Assembly (NCBI RefSeq): GCF_900637055.1
Contig: NZ_LR134338.1
Coordinates: 4,739,001 to 4,803,000, forward strand
DNA length: 64,000 bases
Direction of reading: 5' to 3'
DNA from: Brevibacillus brevis
GTDB taxonomy: Bacteria; Bacillota; Bacilli; Brevibacillales; Brevibacillaceae
This document shows positions 26,763 to 35,504 of the stretch, one piece after another (position 1 is the stretch's first letter; every line of letters starts with the position of its first letter). A program made the translations under genes and the position numbers. The notes under the pieces are model-generated. The model worked only from the letters and a program-made list of their open reading frames with translations. It was not told the DNA's origin and made no database searches.

Positions 26763-27992
26763 TTAGTTTGCGATCACCTTGCTGCCCTCGGACAATTTGT
26801 CTGTCGGGTTCAGCACAATTTGATCATTGTCTTTGACGCCATTCGTGACAGTTGTCCATTCGCCGCTTGCGTTCTCTACCGCAACTTCCACCTGGTGTAC
26901 AACGTTGTCGTCTACGGTATAGACGTAATGCTTGCTGTCCTTTTCCAGCACGGCTGAAGTCGGCAATTTTGTTCCTGGCGTTGCCTGACCTTGGAGCATG
27001 ACCTCTGCTACCATACCTGCGCGCAGCAAGCCGTCCTTATTATTTACTTTCACTTTGACTGGGAAAGAACTGCTGTTGGCATCCGAAATCGGAGAGACAA
27101 ACTCAACGGTACCTTTCAGCACTTTGCCCCCCAGACTGCCTACCTTCACATCAACGGTAGAGCCGACCTTCACTTGGTTGATTTGGTTTTCCGGTACGCT
27201 TGCTTCTACTTTGACATCTGCCATATTCACAAGCACCATGAGAGGCGTCCCCGCTGCTGCCATTTCTCCCGGATCAACCGAGCGCTTGGCGACGATACCT
27301 GTGATTGGCGCACGAATAATGGTATTGTCATAATTGCTTTTCGCCAGCTCCAGATTGGAGCCCAAACGGCTTACTTCTGCTTGCAGAGCCGCTACCGTGT
27401 CAGCAGTTGGGCCTGCTTTTGCCAGATCGTATTGGGCTTGCGCCTGTTCAAGACCTGTGCGTGCTTTTTCCAAATCCAACGAAGATTTCTCCAACTCCGC
27501 TTGGGACAATGCCCCTGCATCAAACAATGCTTTCATTCGATTGTAATTGCTCTCGACCACCTTCAGGCTGGCTTCTGCCTGCGTGACAATACTTGCAAGC
27601 TGCGTCAGTTGCTCATTGCGCGCACCTGCTTTAGTATCTCTCAGCTTTGCCTGAGCGCCTGCAATGGCTGCCTGTGCCTGGTTGATCTGCTGCTGATAAT
27701 CGGCTGCCTCCAGCTTGACCAGAACATCGCCTTGCTTGACGATTGCGCCTTCTTTTGCATTCACGCTCGCTGCTTTTCCAGATACTTTAGAAACGACTTG
27801 GATCTCCTCAGATGCTGCCACCTTACCATTGGCGATGACACCCGTAGAGGCAGAGGTCACCTTCCACGTCTTCACGACAGGGACGTTCTCGCTCGTTTGC
27901 GATGCAGAAGATGTCTCGCTACAGCCCGCCGTAATCAGCGAAACGGCCGCCATGACTGCAGCGATTGTTTTCCATTGTGCTGTCTTTTTCAT
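26763..27992 (-). CDS. Lipoprotein membrane-fusion (RND/HlyD-type) adaptor
   Basis: 409 residues. A lipoprotein signal peptide ends in the lipobox ITAGC (Cys about residue 24), so it is lipid-anchored outside the membrane. Next come a split lipoyl/barrel-sandwich domain (VSKVSGKAASVNAKEGAIVKQGDVLVKLE and RAPITGIVAKRSVDPGEM), an alpha-helical hairpin between them (about 110-225), and beta-barrel and membrane-proximal domains. Such adaptors couple inner-membrane pumps to outer components in Gram-negatives; in Gram-positives they pair with ABC or MFS pumps. It lies between an EmrA-like gene and the DHA2 pump. Confidence 0.88.
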   Translation of the reverse strand: MKKTAQWKTIAAVMAAVSLITAGCSETSSASQTSENVPVVKTWKVTSASTGVIANGKVAASEEIQVVSKVSGKAASVNAKEGAIVKQGDVLVKLEAADYQQQINQAQAAIAGAQAKLRDTKAGARNEQLTQLASIVTQAEASLKVVESNYNRMKALFDAGALSQAELEKSSLDLEKARTGLEQAQAQYDLAKAGPTADTVAALQAEVSRLGSNLELAKSNYDNTIIRAPITGIVAKRSVDPGEMAAAGTPLMVLVNMADVKVEASVPENQINQVKVGSTVDVKVGSLGGKVLKGTVEFVSPISDANSSSFPVKVKVNNKDGLLRAGMVAEVMLQGQATPGTKLPTSAVLEKDSKHYVYTVDDNVVHQVEVAVENASGEWTTVTNGVKDNDQIVLNPTDKLSEGSKVIAN

Positions 27993-27998
27993 GCTTGA

Positions 27999-28658
27999 TT
28001 ACATCTCCTTCACGTGCACTTTGATCTCGGCATTCAATCCGGCAACGAGGTCCAGACCGGCTGTGTCATCTATGGCGATTTTGATCGGAATACGCTGGGT
28101 TACCTTGGTGAAGTTCCCGCTCGTATTGGTCGCTGGCATCAAGGAAAATGTAGAATTCGTCGCTTTTCCGATCTCCATCAAATGACCGCCCAATTTCTTA
28201 CCTGGGTAAGCGTCAAGCGTAAAATCGACTTTTTGGCCGAGTTTCAACCGTTCGATCTCAGTCTCTTCCAAATTGGCGGAGATGTACAATTTGCTTTCGT
28301 CAATTACGAGAGCTACCGATTGCCCTGTCGAAACAATCTCTCCCTCTTTTGCTTGCGTTTTAATCACGGTACCTGTAATGGGGGAGCGCAACACGCTGTT
28401 TTCCAGCATCGTCGTTGCTACGTTAGTTGTATCCTGCTGTCCTACGATTTGATCCGCTATAACGGTGTCGCCTTCTTTGACAGCGAGTCCGGTCAGTTTG
28501 CCTGTCATTTTTGGCATAACGCGATAAATGTCTCCCGTAATCCGGGCATCTTGTGTGGTCACATAATGCGCACCTTGATACCAATAGTAGTAACCGATTC
28601 CTCCACCACCTGCCACGAACAGGAGCAAAATGACATACAAAACCAGTTTTCGCTTCAT
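27999..28658 (-). CDS. EmrA/HlyD-family membrane-fusion protein
   Basis: 219 residues: one N-terminal membrane helix (about 5-25), a biotinyl/lipoyl-like domain (VTTQDARITGDIYRVMPKMTGKLTGLAVKEGDTV, RSPITGTVIKTQAKEGEIVSTGQ) and a beta-barrel (LYISANLEETEIERLKLGQKVDFTLDAYPG). It lacks the long coiled-coil hairpin of E. coli EmrA, so it is a short form. It lies 6 bp from the next adaptor and 9 bp from marR. Having two distinct adaptors in one operon is the odd point. Confidence 0.88.
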   Translation of the reverse strand: MKRKLVLYVILLLFVAGGGGIGYYYWYQGAHYVTTQDARITGDIYRVMPKMTGKLTGLAVKEGDTVIADQIVGQQDTTNVATTMLENSVLRSPITGTVIKTQAKEGEIVSTGQSVALVIDESKLYISANLEETEIERLKLGQKVDFTLDAYPGKKLGGHLMEIGKATNSTFSLMPATNTSGNFTKVTQRIPIKIAIDDTAGLDLVAGLNAEIKVHVKEM

Positions 28659-28667
28659 GGTTTCTCC

Positions 28668-29096
28668 TCAACTTTCTCGTTCTTCTAGTTTCGCAATCAA
28701 TGTTTCCATCGACTGAATAATGATGTCTAAATCCTCATCGGAAAATCCATGGAAAATACGCTTGTAAAAGTTCTCTGAGAAAAAATCAACCTTTGCGAAC
28801 AGCTCGGAAATCTTCGGTGTTTTACGAATCCAGACAACACGCCGGTCATTCTCATCACGTACACGTTCTACGAGTTGTTCACGTTCCAAACGATCAATGA
28901 TGCCAGAAACGGTGCTGTACGATAAGTCTACGGCTTTGCTTATCTGACCGATCGTTTTGGGATCAGGATGTATTTCTCGAATGACCATTAGCTGCGGGAC
29001 AGTCACACCATATTGGGACAGTTCTTTTGTGGCCATCGTGCCAAATGTCTTGTTCAACCGTTTTAACAAGTCCCGAATATGCAGTGATTTATTCAT
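28668..29096 (-). CDS. MarR-family transcriptional regulator
   Basis: 142 residues with the winged-helix MarR fold: helix-turn-helix TIGQISKAVDLSYSTVSGIIDRLEREQLVERVRDENDRRVVWI, flanked by dimerisation helices. MarR proteins usually repress their own operon and adjacent pumps until a small ligand binds. A 16-bp palindrome 24-39 bp upstream is a likely operator. First gene of the efflux operon, with GAAAGGAG ahead of the ATG. Confidence 0.93.
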   Translation of the reverse strand: MNKSLHIRDLLKRLNKTFGTMATKELSQYGVTVPQLMVIREIHPDPKTIGQISKAVDLSYSTVSGIIDRLEREQLVERVRDENDRRVVWIRKTPKISELFAKVDFFSENFYKRIFHGFSDEDLDIIIQSMETLIAKLEERES

Positions 29097-29119
29097 AGCG
29101 CACTCCTTTCTTAAGTAAT

Positions 29120-29135
29120 ATTTCGTGTACGAAAT
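29120..29135. promoter_or_regulatory. Probable MarR operator
   Basis: Palindrome ATTTCGTGTACGAAAT, perfect in 7-bp arms around a two-base centre, located 24-39 bp upstream of the marR start. Size and position fit MarR autoregulation. Confidence 0.6.
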
Positions 29136-29234
29136 TTATCACATGAAAACTATACGATGTTTTTCTTTCCGTGGCAACTATTTCTTTAGGTTAAACTTTA
29201 ACTAGGCAACCTTTTAAGAGCGTGCGTTAAGTCG

Positions 29235-29728
29235 GGCTGTCGTGCTGGGGCGGAAACAGGAGAAAACGCTCCAGCTTCTAGGGCCACCCGCTGTGGGATT
29301 GACTGCCCGACTCCATGCAAAAAGCGAAACCGCGTCCAAAGTGGTCCATTCAGGATGTGTTTCAGAGGTGGACGCTTAAAGTCGTGTTTCGCTTTTTGCA
29401 TTCCGTCTCGGTCGGCGTCCCTAAGATCTTCGCTTATTTCTCCTGTTTCCTCTACGAGCTTTCCGTGTTAAACGGGTTTTAAAAGCCTTAAAAGAATGAA
29501 GAATGTAGTCAGTTACGCTAGAGAAGAATATTTCCAGACGTAGCGACTTGGGGAGTCCTACCGAGCGGAGAAGGGATTTGCGGGCAAAAGAAACGCAACG
29601 TGCCCCTACGTCGAAGCGGCTACCACTTTTGCGTTTCCCCGCAAATCCCTTCGGAGCGGACAGTCTTAGCCCTCAGCAGGACGGAGCCTGGAGCCTAGAC
29701 TGGAAATATTCTTCTCCTCACCGCAGCC
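29235..29728. repeat. Composite nested-palindrome repeat (type A + type B elements)
   Basis: Two adjacent structured elements. Type A at 29252-29450 has 14-bp terminal inverted repeats GGAAACAGGAGAAA/TTTCTCCTGTTTCC and an inner stem GCAAAAAGCGAAAC/GTTTCGCTTTTTGC. Type B at 29521-29716 has 17-bp perfect terminal repeats GAGAAGAATATTTCCAG/CTGGAAATATTCTTCTC and an inner stem GGGATTTGCGGG/CCCGCAAATCCC. The composite is bounded by GGCTGTCGTG... and ...CACCGCAGCC. Further copies lie at 41766-43287 and 58249-58782. Frames across it are repeat-derived and not credible genes. Confidence 0.85.
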
Positions 29729-29772
29729 TCATATCCAAGACGCAAAAAAAAACCGACACCCCCAACTTATCT

Positions 29773-30735
29773 CTAAGGGCTTGCCGGCTCATTTTCATTC
29801 AAAATAGATGGAGCATCCGGTGCTTCCTCAGGAGTCGTGCGGCGCACGCTTGGTACATTTCTTGGCTCATGCTCAATTTCTGGAAAAGAGTGAACCGTCA
29901 CGTACATGCTTCCGTTACTCGCGATCGCACGGATCAAGACAGGATAGGCGTATTTGTTTTGAAACACAAAATCAGGGCCGTACCAGCTCACTGTTGCATC
30001 GCGGCCAGGTGGTACGTAGGCTACGTTTCGACTGTGGGAATAGCGTTGCATAATATGCAGACCTGCCTTGTCTACTGCATTGAACAAGGTAGACGATACT
30101 TGGCAAATTCCTCCCCCGATGCCTTCCGACAGCTCTCCCCTGACAATAATGGGCGCCTGCAAATACCCTTTTTCTTTTGTACGCTTGCCCACGACCTTAT
30201 TAAAAGAAAAGATTTCTCCTGGCAATACCACGTAATTGTTAATCGCCTGCGCGGCGAGCTTGATGTTGTGTACACGATTTCGGTTGCCTGCATTGAAATA
30301 GGTCGCATATTGTCCGATCCTTTTTTTCCGAACCTGACTGATAAGAGCTTTGTCTACCTTCGGGAATACCTCTTTGTAGCTGACATTCATGCTTGCGGCT
30401 CCCGCACCGTAAAAATAATCGTAGAACCGTGTGCGAAATGCCAGGTCATCTAACCTTCTTCCCTTGGTTTCTGGAACAATGGCCCCTGCGTTATTTATCG
30501 TCGCATTGATGGGCTCGATGTACGCTTTTTTCGCCAACTCTTCCACCATTCGCGCAAGCTTGCTTTCATCGACCAAAGGAACACCATCAAAGGGAAGAGA
30601 ATAATCAGCCCGATTGAGAATAGCTACCGTCTTGTCCTCCATCTCTATCTGTAAAAAATTCGTTGGGTCGAGGGGATTGATTAACAGTAACAGAGCCAAC
30701 GTCATAGCAAAACCCATCCGGCTGCTCACCTCCAT
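29773..30735 (-). CDS. VanW-family secreted/membrane protein
   Basis: 320 residues with an N-terminal signal or anchor segment (residues 5-21), a preceding domain (about 30-130) and a VanW domain: YATYFNAGNRNRVHNIKLAAQAINNYVVLPGEIFSFNKVVG, EGIGGGICQVSSTLFNA, YPVLIRA. VanW is named after vancomycin-resistance clusters, but its biochemical role is unknown; the domain is common in sporulating Firmicutes with wall-related domains. No van resistance genes are nearby, so this is not a resistance locus. Confidence 0.85.
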   Translation of the reverse strand: MEVSSRMGFAMTLALLLLINPLDPTNFLQIEMEDKTVAILNRADYSLPFDGVPLVDESKLARMVEELAKKAYIEPINATINNAGAIVPETKGRRLDDLAFRTRFYDYFYGAGAASMNVSYKEVFPKVDKALISQVRKKRIGQYATYFNAGNRNRVHNIKLAAQAINNYVVLPGEIFSFNKVVGKRTKEKGYLQAPIIVRGELSEGIGGGICQVSSTLFNAVDKAGLHIMQRYSHSRNVAYVPPGRDATVSWYGPDFVFQNKYAYPVLIRAIASNGSMYVTVHSFPEIEHEPRNVPSVRRTTPEEAPDAPSILNENEPASP

Positions 30736-30809
30736 TCTCCAACAACGATCATCTTCCGTTATTGTAGTATGAGCAGTCGAACGGGTTTCATTCCACGACT
30801 TGAATACGA

Positions 30810-31898
30810 TTAGCTCATCTTCGTCAGTCTGCTGACAATTGCTTGCGTAACTGCCTTGAGACGCTGCTGATCGACCGCTTCCTGGTAAGCATTGTTCAAC
30901 TGGTCGCGCAGCTCTTTGGCAGCGAGAAGATTCGCCGTTGCTTCTTTCACTTTTTGCTTATATCTTACCTGAATATCCATTAATTCTTCTTCATATACCT
31001 CATCTGTGCCAGGTTCAATTGCCCGTTCATACATATCGATAACCTCATCTGTAACTTTACTTGGAAAATACTCATGAGGTGCGGTGCTGTCAAAAATAGC
31101 GAGGCCCTTCTCAGGAACAATGACCATATCAAGGCTGTGCGGGTCTAGTCCACAGTGGTACACTTCTACGTCAAAGCCGCGTGTTTTGGCTTCCTCCACC
31201 AACTTTTTCAGCATAGTGGACTTGCCAGAGCCTGGTCTGCCCTTGATAAAGTAACGCTTCTCCAAATGGTCGGTCAGCTTCATGATATGATCTACGGGCC
31301 CCTGTGGCGTCGCTGCCCCCAAATACATACGCCGTACCTTTGCTTTCTTTTCCAGTTGCTCCTCTCCGAAGAACAAGGCTTTTACTTCTTCCGTGACGCT
31401 ATTGGCTTCTTCTCTGTTGAGGTGCTCAATGTAGGGAGCCTCCCACTCATCGTGGATGCGCAGCGCCTCGCCAAAAGCTTGATATGCCTCTTCACTCTTC
31501 CTAAAAATCTCTTCGTACCAACTGGCAATCTGGTCTTTGTAATCCACCAGCTGATCAACGTTTACCATCGACTGCAAATTGACCTGAATTTCCTTTACAC
31601 CCGGAGAAGCGGGTCTCCAAATCCGGGGATAGCTTCCATCCATGATCGCCACTTTATACTTGGGAAAAATAACACCATCAAACTGCCCATTCACAAAAGG
31701 CGAATGAATCCACTCCACTTCATCTGTCTCTCGTGCTATTTGATTGCCAATCGCCTCTATGAGCGGTGAGGTAATTCCTTCCACTGTCCCTGTCAAAATA
31801 TAGACGCGCTCCAATCCTTCCAATACGGAGTCATAAAACGTCTTGTATCCTCGCGCAGTATTCCCTGCGGCATATATATGGCGGACTTTTGTGGCCAT
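30810..31898 (-). CDS. P-loop ATPase-like protein of the PRK06851 type
   Basis: 362 residues made of two similar nucleotide-binding halves. The C-terminal half has an intact Walker A (KGRPGSGKSTM, near residue 228) and DSTAPHEYFP after strand FDVEVYHCGLDPHSLDMVIV. The N-terminal half has a degenerate loop (ILTGTVEGITSPLIEAIGNQ) and a parallel segment (VEWIHSPFVNGQFDGVIFPKYKVAIMDGSYPR). Similar Firmicute proteins are annotated only as ATPases. No neighbour suggests a role. Confidence 0.72.
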   Translation of the reverse strand: MATKVRHIYAAGNTARGYKTFYDSVLEGLERVYILTGTVEGITSPLIEAIGNQIARETDEVEWIHSPFVNGQFDGVIFPKYKVAIMDGSYPRIWRPASPGVKEIQVNLQSMVNVDQLVDYKDQIASWYEEIFRKSEEAYQAFGEALRIHDEWEAPYIEHLNREEANSVTEEVKALFFGEEQLEKKAKVRRMYLGAATPQGPVDHIMKLTDHLEKRYFIKGRPGSGKSTMLKKLVEEAKTRGFDVEVYHCGLDPHSLDMVIVPEKGLAIFDSTAPHEYFPSKVTDEVIDMYERAIEPGTDEVYEEELMDIQVRYKQKVKEATANLLAAKELRDQLNNAYQEAVDQQRLKAVTQAIVSRLTKMS

Positions 31899-31992
31899 AG
31901 CCTTTCCCTCCTGTACTTCTTCTAGCTGCCATTGAATCGATGTATTGTATGCACAAAAGGGAGAATAGGCGTCTGTCTACAACCGTGAAAAA

Positions 31993-32029
31993 AACCGCTG
32001 TCAGCTAATATTCATAGCTCACAGCGGCT
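31993..32029 (-). terminator. Terminator of the phoP-phoR-phoU unit
   Basis: Stem GCCGCTGTGAGCT/AGCTGACAGCGG with a T7 tail on the minus strand, shortly after the phoU stop. Confidence 0.85.
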
Positions 32030-32045
32030 CTTTGCCATTCGGGTA

Positions 32046-32702
32046 TTATTTATTCAAATCCGTCATTTTACCAGTAGACATATAAATAATCCATTCGCAG
32101 ATGTTCGTAACATGATCGGCAATCCGTTCCAAATATTGCGCGACCAAGAGCAAATGCGTTCCTTGCGAAATGGCCTGACTGTTTTTCGTCATCAATTCAA
32201 TCAGATCATGGAAAATCGTGGAGTACAGTTTATCAACAATGTCGTCGCGTGCGGCAATCTCTTCAGCCGCATCTTTGTTGCGTGCAATATACGCATTTAA
32301 GCAATCGCGCACCATAGCCTTGACGTGATCAGCCATCATCGGAATATCGATGAGGGGTTTCACGTACGGGTCCGCCATCAAGCGTCGGGTCGTCTTGGCA
32401 ATGGAAACGGCATGATCACCCATTCGCTCCAAATCCGTCACCAGCTTCAACATGGTTCCCAAGCGTCGCAAGTCACCTCCGACTGGCTGCTGCAGTGCAA
32501 TGAGACGGAAGCAATCGCTCTGTATTTCTTGCTCCAGCTCATTGATCACAGGATCGCTTGCGATAACCTGTTCAGCCAGTTCAACATCCCGCTCAACCAG
32601 ACTCTTAATGGATTTATGAATGGCTTCTTCCACCAATGTGCCCATCGTCATGAGCTTGCGGTGCAGTACATCCTGCTGTTCTTCAAAAGCGTGCCGTGAC
32701 AT
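32046..32702 (-). CDS. phoU: Phosphate-specific transport accessory protein PhoU
   Basis: About 218 residues, all helical, with two PhoU repeats carrying the metal-binding E/DxxxD patterns (LGTMLKLVTDLERMGDHAVSIAK and AQYLERIADHVTNICEWIIY). PhoU links the Pst transporter to PhoR and damps the phosphate-starvation response. ATG 32702 follows GGGGGAAGAGGGAA and gives the usual family length; an upstream in-frame start would add ten residues. It follows phoR by about 107 bp. The pst transporter genes are not in the window. Confidence 0.94.
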   Translation of the reverse strand: MSRHAFEEQQDVLHRKLMTMGTLVEEAIHKSIKSLVERDVELAEQVIASDPVINELEQEIQSDCFRLIALQQPVGGDLRRLGTMLKLVTDLERMGDHAVSIAKTTRRLMADPYVKPLIDIPMMADHVKAMVRDCLNAYIARNKDAAEEIAARDDIVDKLYSTIFHDLIELMTKNSQAISQGTHLLLVAQYLERIADHVTNICEWIIYMSTGKMTDLNK

Positions 32703-32809
32703 TTCCCTCTTCCCCCTTCTTTTGTCTGACATGTCAAATGGTACAAGGCGATTGTATTGTAGAAGTAAAGCTACTATTTTGTTTGTGTAAATGTTTTTGC
32801 AGTTGTTTT

Positions 32810-34573
32810 TTAGGTAAGGGGAAGTGTAACTGTGAAGGTTGTCCCTCTTCCTTCCTTGCTCTCCACGCTGATATGTCCGTGCAAATTTTCCACGAGATGC
32901 TTCACAATGGCGAGGCCCAGACCTGTTCCACCTGAATCGCGGCTGCGCGCCTTGTCTACACGATAAAACCGCTCAAAAATACGGGTGAGTTCCTTTTCCG
33001 GAATGCCGATCCCGGTATCCATGACTTGAATGGTGATGTTTTCGTTGTCTGCTTCTGTCTTGACGTTGATTTTTCCACCTTCGGGCGTATAGGCGATCGC
33101 ATTCGTCAACAAATTCAAGATGATCTGCTGCAAGCAATCCTTATCCGTCATCAGCCAAATATCTGGCTTCGGTGAAGGGAGCGTGATCGTCAATTCCTTG
33201 CGCTGTGCCTGGTCATGCATGATGGCAACTGCCGAACTGACCAAATCTTGCAAGTGAACCTTACTCAGATGCAATGGGATTCGCTTCTGCTCGATTTTGG
33301 ACAGGTCCAAAATATCGCGGATCATTCGGTAGAGCCGCTCGCTCTCATCCGAGATGATTTGCAGGAAGTTGCGACATGTTTCCTCGTCCTGCATCGCCCC
33401 TTCAAGCAAGGTCTCCGTGAAGCCCTTGATCGAGGTAATCGGCGTGCGCAGCTCATGCGATACGTTAGCTACGAAGTCACTGCGCATCTTCTCCAAGCGG
33501 CGAATGTCGGTGATGTCATGCAGCACCACGACCACACCCCTCGACTCCCCCTTGAAGTTAATATAGGGAGCAAAATTCACGTCAAGGATGCGTTCCTGCG
33601 GGTAATAGATGTGCACCTCTTGACGGAATTTCTCGCTTCTGTCGAGGCACCTGTCGATATATTGGCTGAGCCCAAAGCTCTTGCCTGCCTCGATATGCAG
33701 CTTCCCTACGATCTCATGTCCAGCGGTCCCCAACAGCTTTTCAACGGCTGGATTGACCAGCATGATCCGACGTTGCTCTGAAATGAAGATCACGCCACTC
33801 GTCATATTGGTCAGTACCCCTGCCAGGCGCTGCTGATTCTCCGAGATTTCGTACATCTGCTGCTCCAGGCTTGATGCCATGAAGTTGATCGCGCCTGCAA
33901 GCTGACCGATCTCATCCTTTGCTTTGATTCTCACACGGCTCTCGTATTGGCGCTGTGTAATGTTGCGGGCTACCCGGGTGATCTCCTCGATCGGACGAAT
34001 AATGGAAAAGGAAATGCGGGAAACGACAATCGATCCGACTACCAAAGTAACCAATAAACCGGTGAGCAAGCTGTACCACATTTTGTGGATCGTATCGGTA
34101 ATATCTTTCATCGACATCGCTGAACGAACGACACCGAATATTTCGTTGTTCAGTTCAACAGGTACTGCAACGTACATCATGTCATAGCCGAGCGTCTCAC
34201 TGAAACGACGGGAAATCCCTGTTTCTCCTTTTAACGCTGCCATCATCTCCGGTCGGTCATAGTGGTTTTCCATCTCTTCCGGGTGGGAGGAGTTGTCGTA
34301 CATCACCTGACCATCCTTGTTGATAATGGTGATCCGTACTTCATCCGTTGGCGCTACTTGTGTGACCCGATCCGCTAACGTCGCCTTATCGGTAAAGACA
34401 TTCGGGAAACGGACCGCCTGAGAGATGAGCTTCGACTCGCGAGACAATAGCTCATTCAGTGATTGGAGGTACGAATTCTCCAGCACTTTGGCAAAATACA
34501 TCCCCATCACCAATAGTACGAGGGAGATTAAACCCAAAATAGTCAAAGTGAGTTTGATTCGAAAGCGAGTCAA
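32810..34573 (-). CDS. phoR: Phosphate-sensing histidine kinase PhoR
   Basis: 587 residues: membrane helix (about 8-28), extracytoplasmic sensor (about 30-160), second helix (about 165-185), HAMP (IVSRISFSIIRPIEEITRVARNITQRQYESR), PAS domain (about 245-350), HisKA with the phospho-His in VSHELRTPITSIKGFTETLL, and HATPase_c (N box LLTNAIAYTP, G boxes DTGIGIPE and GGTGLGLAIVKHL). This is standard PhoR/WalK-like architecture. The start is TTG, preceded by GGAGG. Its location 13 bp after phoP and before phoU supports PhoR rather than another kinase. Confidence 0.93.
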   Translation of the reverse strand: MTRFRIKLTLTILGLISLVLLVMGMYFAKVLENSYLQSLNELLSRESKLISQAVRFPNVFTDKATLADRVTQVAPTDEVRITIINKDGQVMYDNSSHPEEMENHYDRPEMMAALKGETGISRRFSETLGYDMMYVAVPVELNNEIFGVVRSAMSMKDITDTIHKMWYSLLTGLLVTLVVGSIVVSRISFSIIRPIEEITRVARNITQRQYESRVRIKAKDEIGQLAGAINFMASSLEQQMYEISENQQRLAGVLTNMTSGVIFISEQRRIMLVNPAVEKLLGTAGHEIVGKLHIEAGKSFGLSQYIDRCLDRSEKFRQEVHIYYPQERILDVNFAPYINFKGESRGVVVVLHDITDIRRLEKMRSDFVANVSHELRTPITSIKGFTETLLEGAMQDEETCRNFLQIISDESERLYRMIRDILDLSKIEQKRIPLHLSKVHLQDLVSSAVAIMHDQAQRKELTITLPSPKPDIWLMTDKDCLQQIILNLLTNAIAYTPEGGKINVKTEADNENITIQVMDTGIGIPEKELTRIFERFYRVDKARSRDSGGTGLGLAIVKHLVENLHGHISVESKEGRGTTFTVTLPLT

Positions 34574-34586
34574 GGTAAATCCTCCG

Positions 34587-35282
34587 TTATCCTTCCAGTT
34601 TGTATCCTAATCCGCGAACTGTTTTGATGTATTTCGGGTTCTTCGTGTCATCCTCAAGCTTTTCGCGCAAATGGCTGACATGCACGTCCACGATTCGAGA
34701 GTCCCCGATGAAATCGTAGTTCCAAACAGCGTTCAACAATTGATCACGCGTCAGTACACGCCCTTGGTGACTCGCTAAATAGTTAAGCAGCTCGAATTCC
34801 TTTGGCGTCAGCTCAACTTTGACGTCTTTACAGAACACCTCGTACTTCTCCGGGTAGATGCGAATATCCCCAAATTGGAGCAACACTTCTTGAGGCGCTG
34901 TAGTCGCTTCTGGTGTGTTCTGAAACCGCCGCAGAATGGCTTTCACACGGGCAATGACTTCTCTCGGGCTAAACGGCTTTGTCAAATAATCATCGGCACC
35001 AAGCTCAAGCCCCAAAATCTTGTCGAGCTCATCATCTTTCGCTGTAAGCATCAAGATCGGCGTATTATTGCGTTCCTGGCGCAAGGTTTTGCATACGTCC
35101 ATTCCATCCATCTTGGGAAGCATCAAATCAAGAATAATAAAATCAGGCTGCTCGCTCTTCACCATTTCCAAGGCCTGTTTCCCGTCAAAAGCAGTTACGA
35201 CCTGAAATCCTGATTTTTCAAGATTAAATTGCAATAGCTTAACAATGGAAGCTTCGTCATCCACTACCAATACTTTAATCAT
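34587..35282 (-). CDS. phoP: Response regulator PhoP (OmpR family)
   Basis: 231 residues: receiver domain with VLVVDDE, phospho-acceptor Asp in IILDLMLPKMDG, the Thr/Lys switch residues in MLTAKD and YLTKPFSP, then a C-terminal OmpR winged helix (LTPKEFELLNYLASHQGRVLTRDQLLNAVW, DVHVSHLREKLE). Activates the phosphate-starvation regulon when phosphorylated by PhoR. Located downstream of mdh as in B. subtilis. Confidence 0.95.
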   Translation of the reverse strand: MIKVLVVDDEASIVKLLQFNLEKSGFQVVTAFDGKQALEMVKSEQPDFIILDLMLPKMDGMDVCKTLRQERNNTPILMLTAKDDELDKILGLELGADDYLTKPFSPREVIARVKAILRRFQNTPEATTAPQEVLLQFGDIRIYPEKYEVFCKDVKVELTPKEFELLNYLASHQGRVLTRDQLLNAVWNYDFIGDSRIVDVHVSHLREKLEDDTKNPKYIKTVRGLGYKLEG

Positions 35283-35504
35283 CTGTCTGTTTCCCCCTAG
35301 CGTTGCAATGCTTGCGCTCGATTTTCTAACCTACGTCCCCTGAAAAATACTTCTCTCTACAATACTCAGTCTGCCAATGCTCATTGCGGAAAACAAGTAA
35401 TTTTTTTGTAAAGACATGCTGTTGGGCACATAGAACATAGTTGCTTGGCAATAGTATTCCTCTTTTAGGTAAAGGTATCTACTTTAAAAATCCTTGTTGT
35501 CTTC

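Noticed and set aside
29773-30735. Vancomycin-resistance locus
   Set aside because: Only a VanW domain is present; no ligase, dehydrogenase or dipeptidase genes accompany it.
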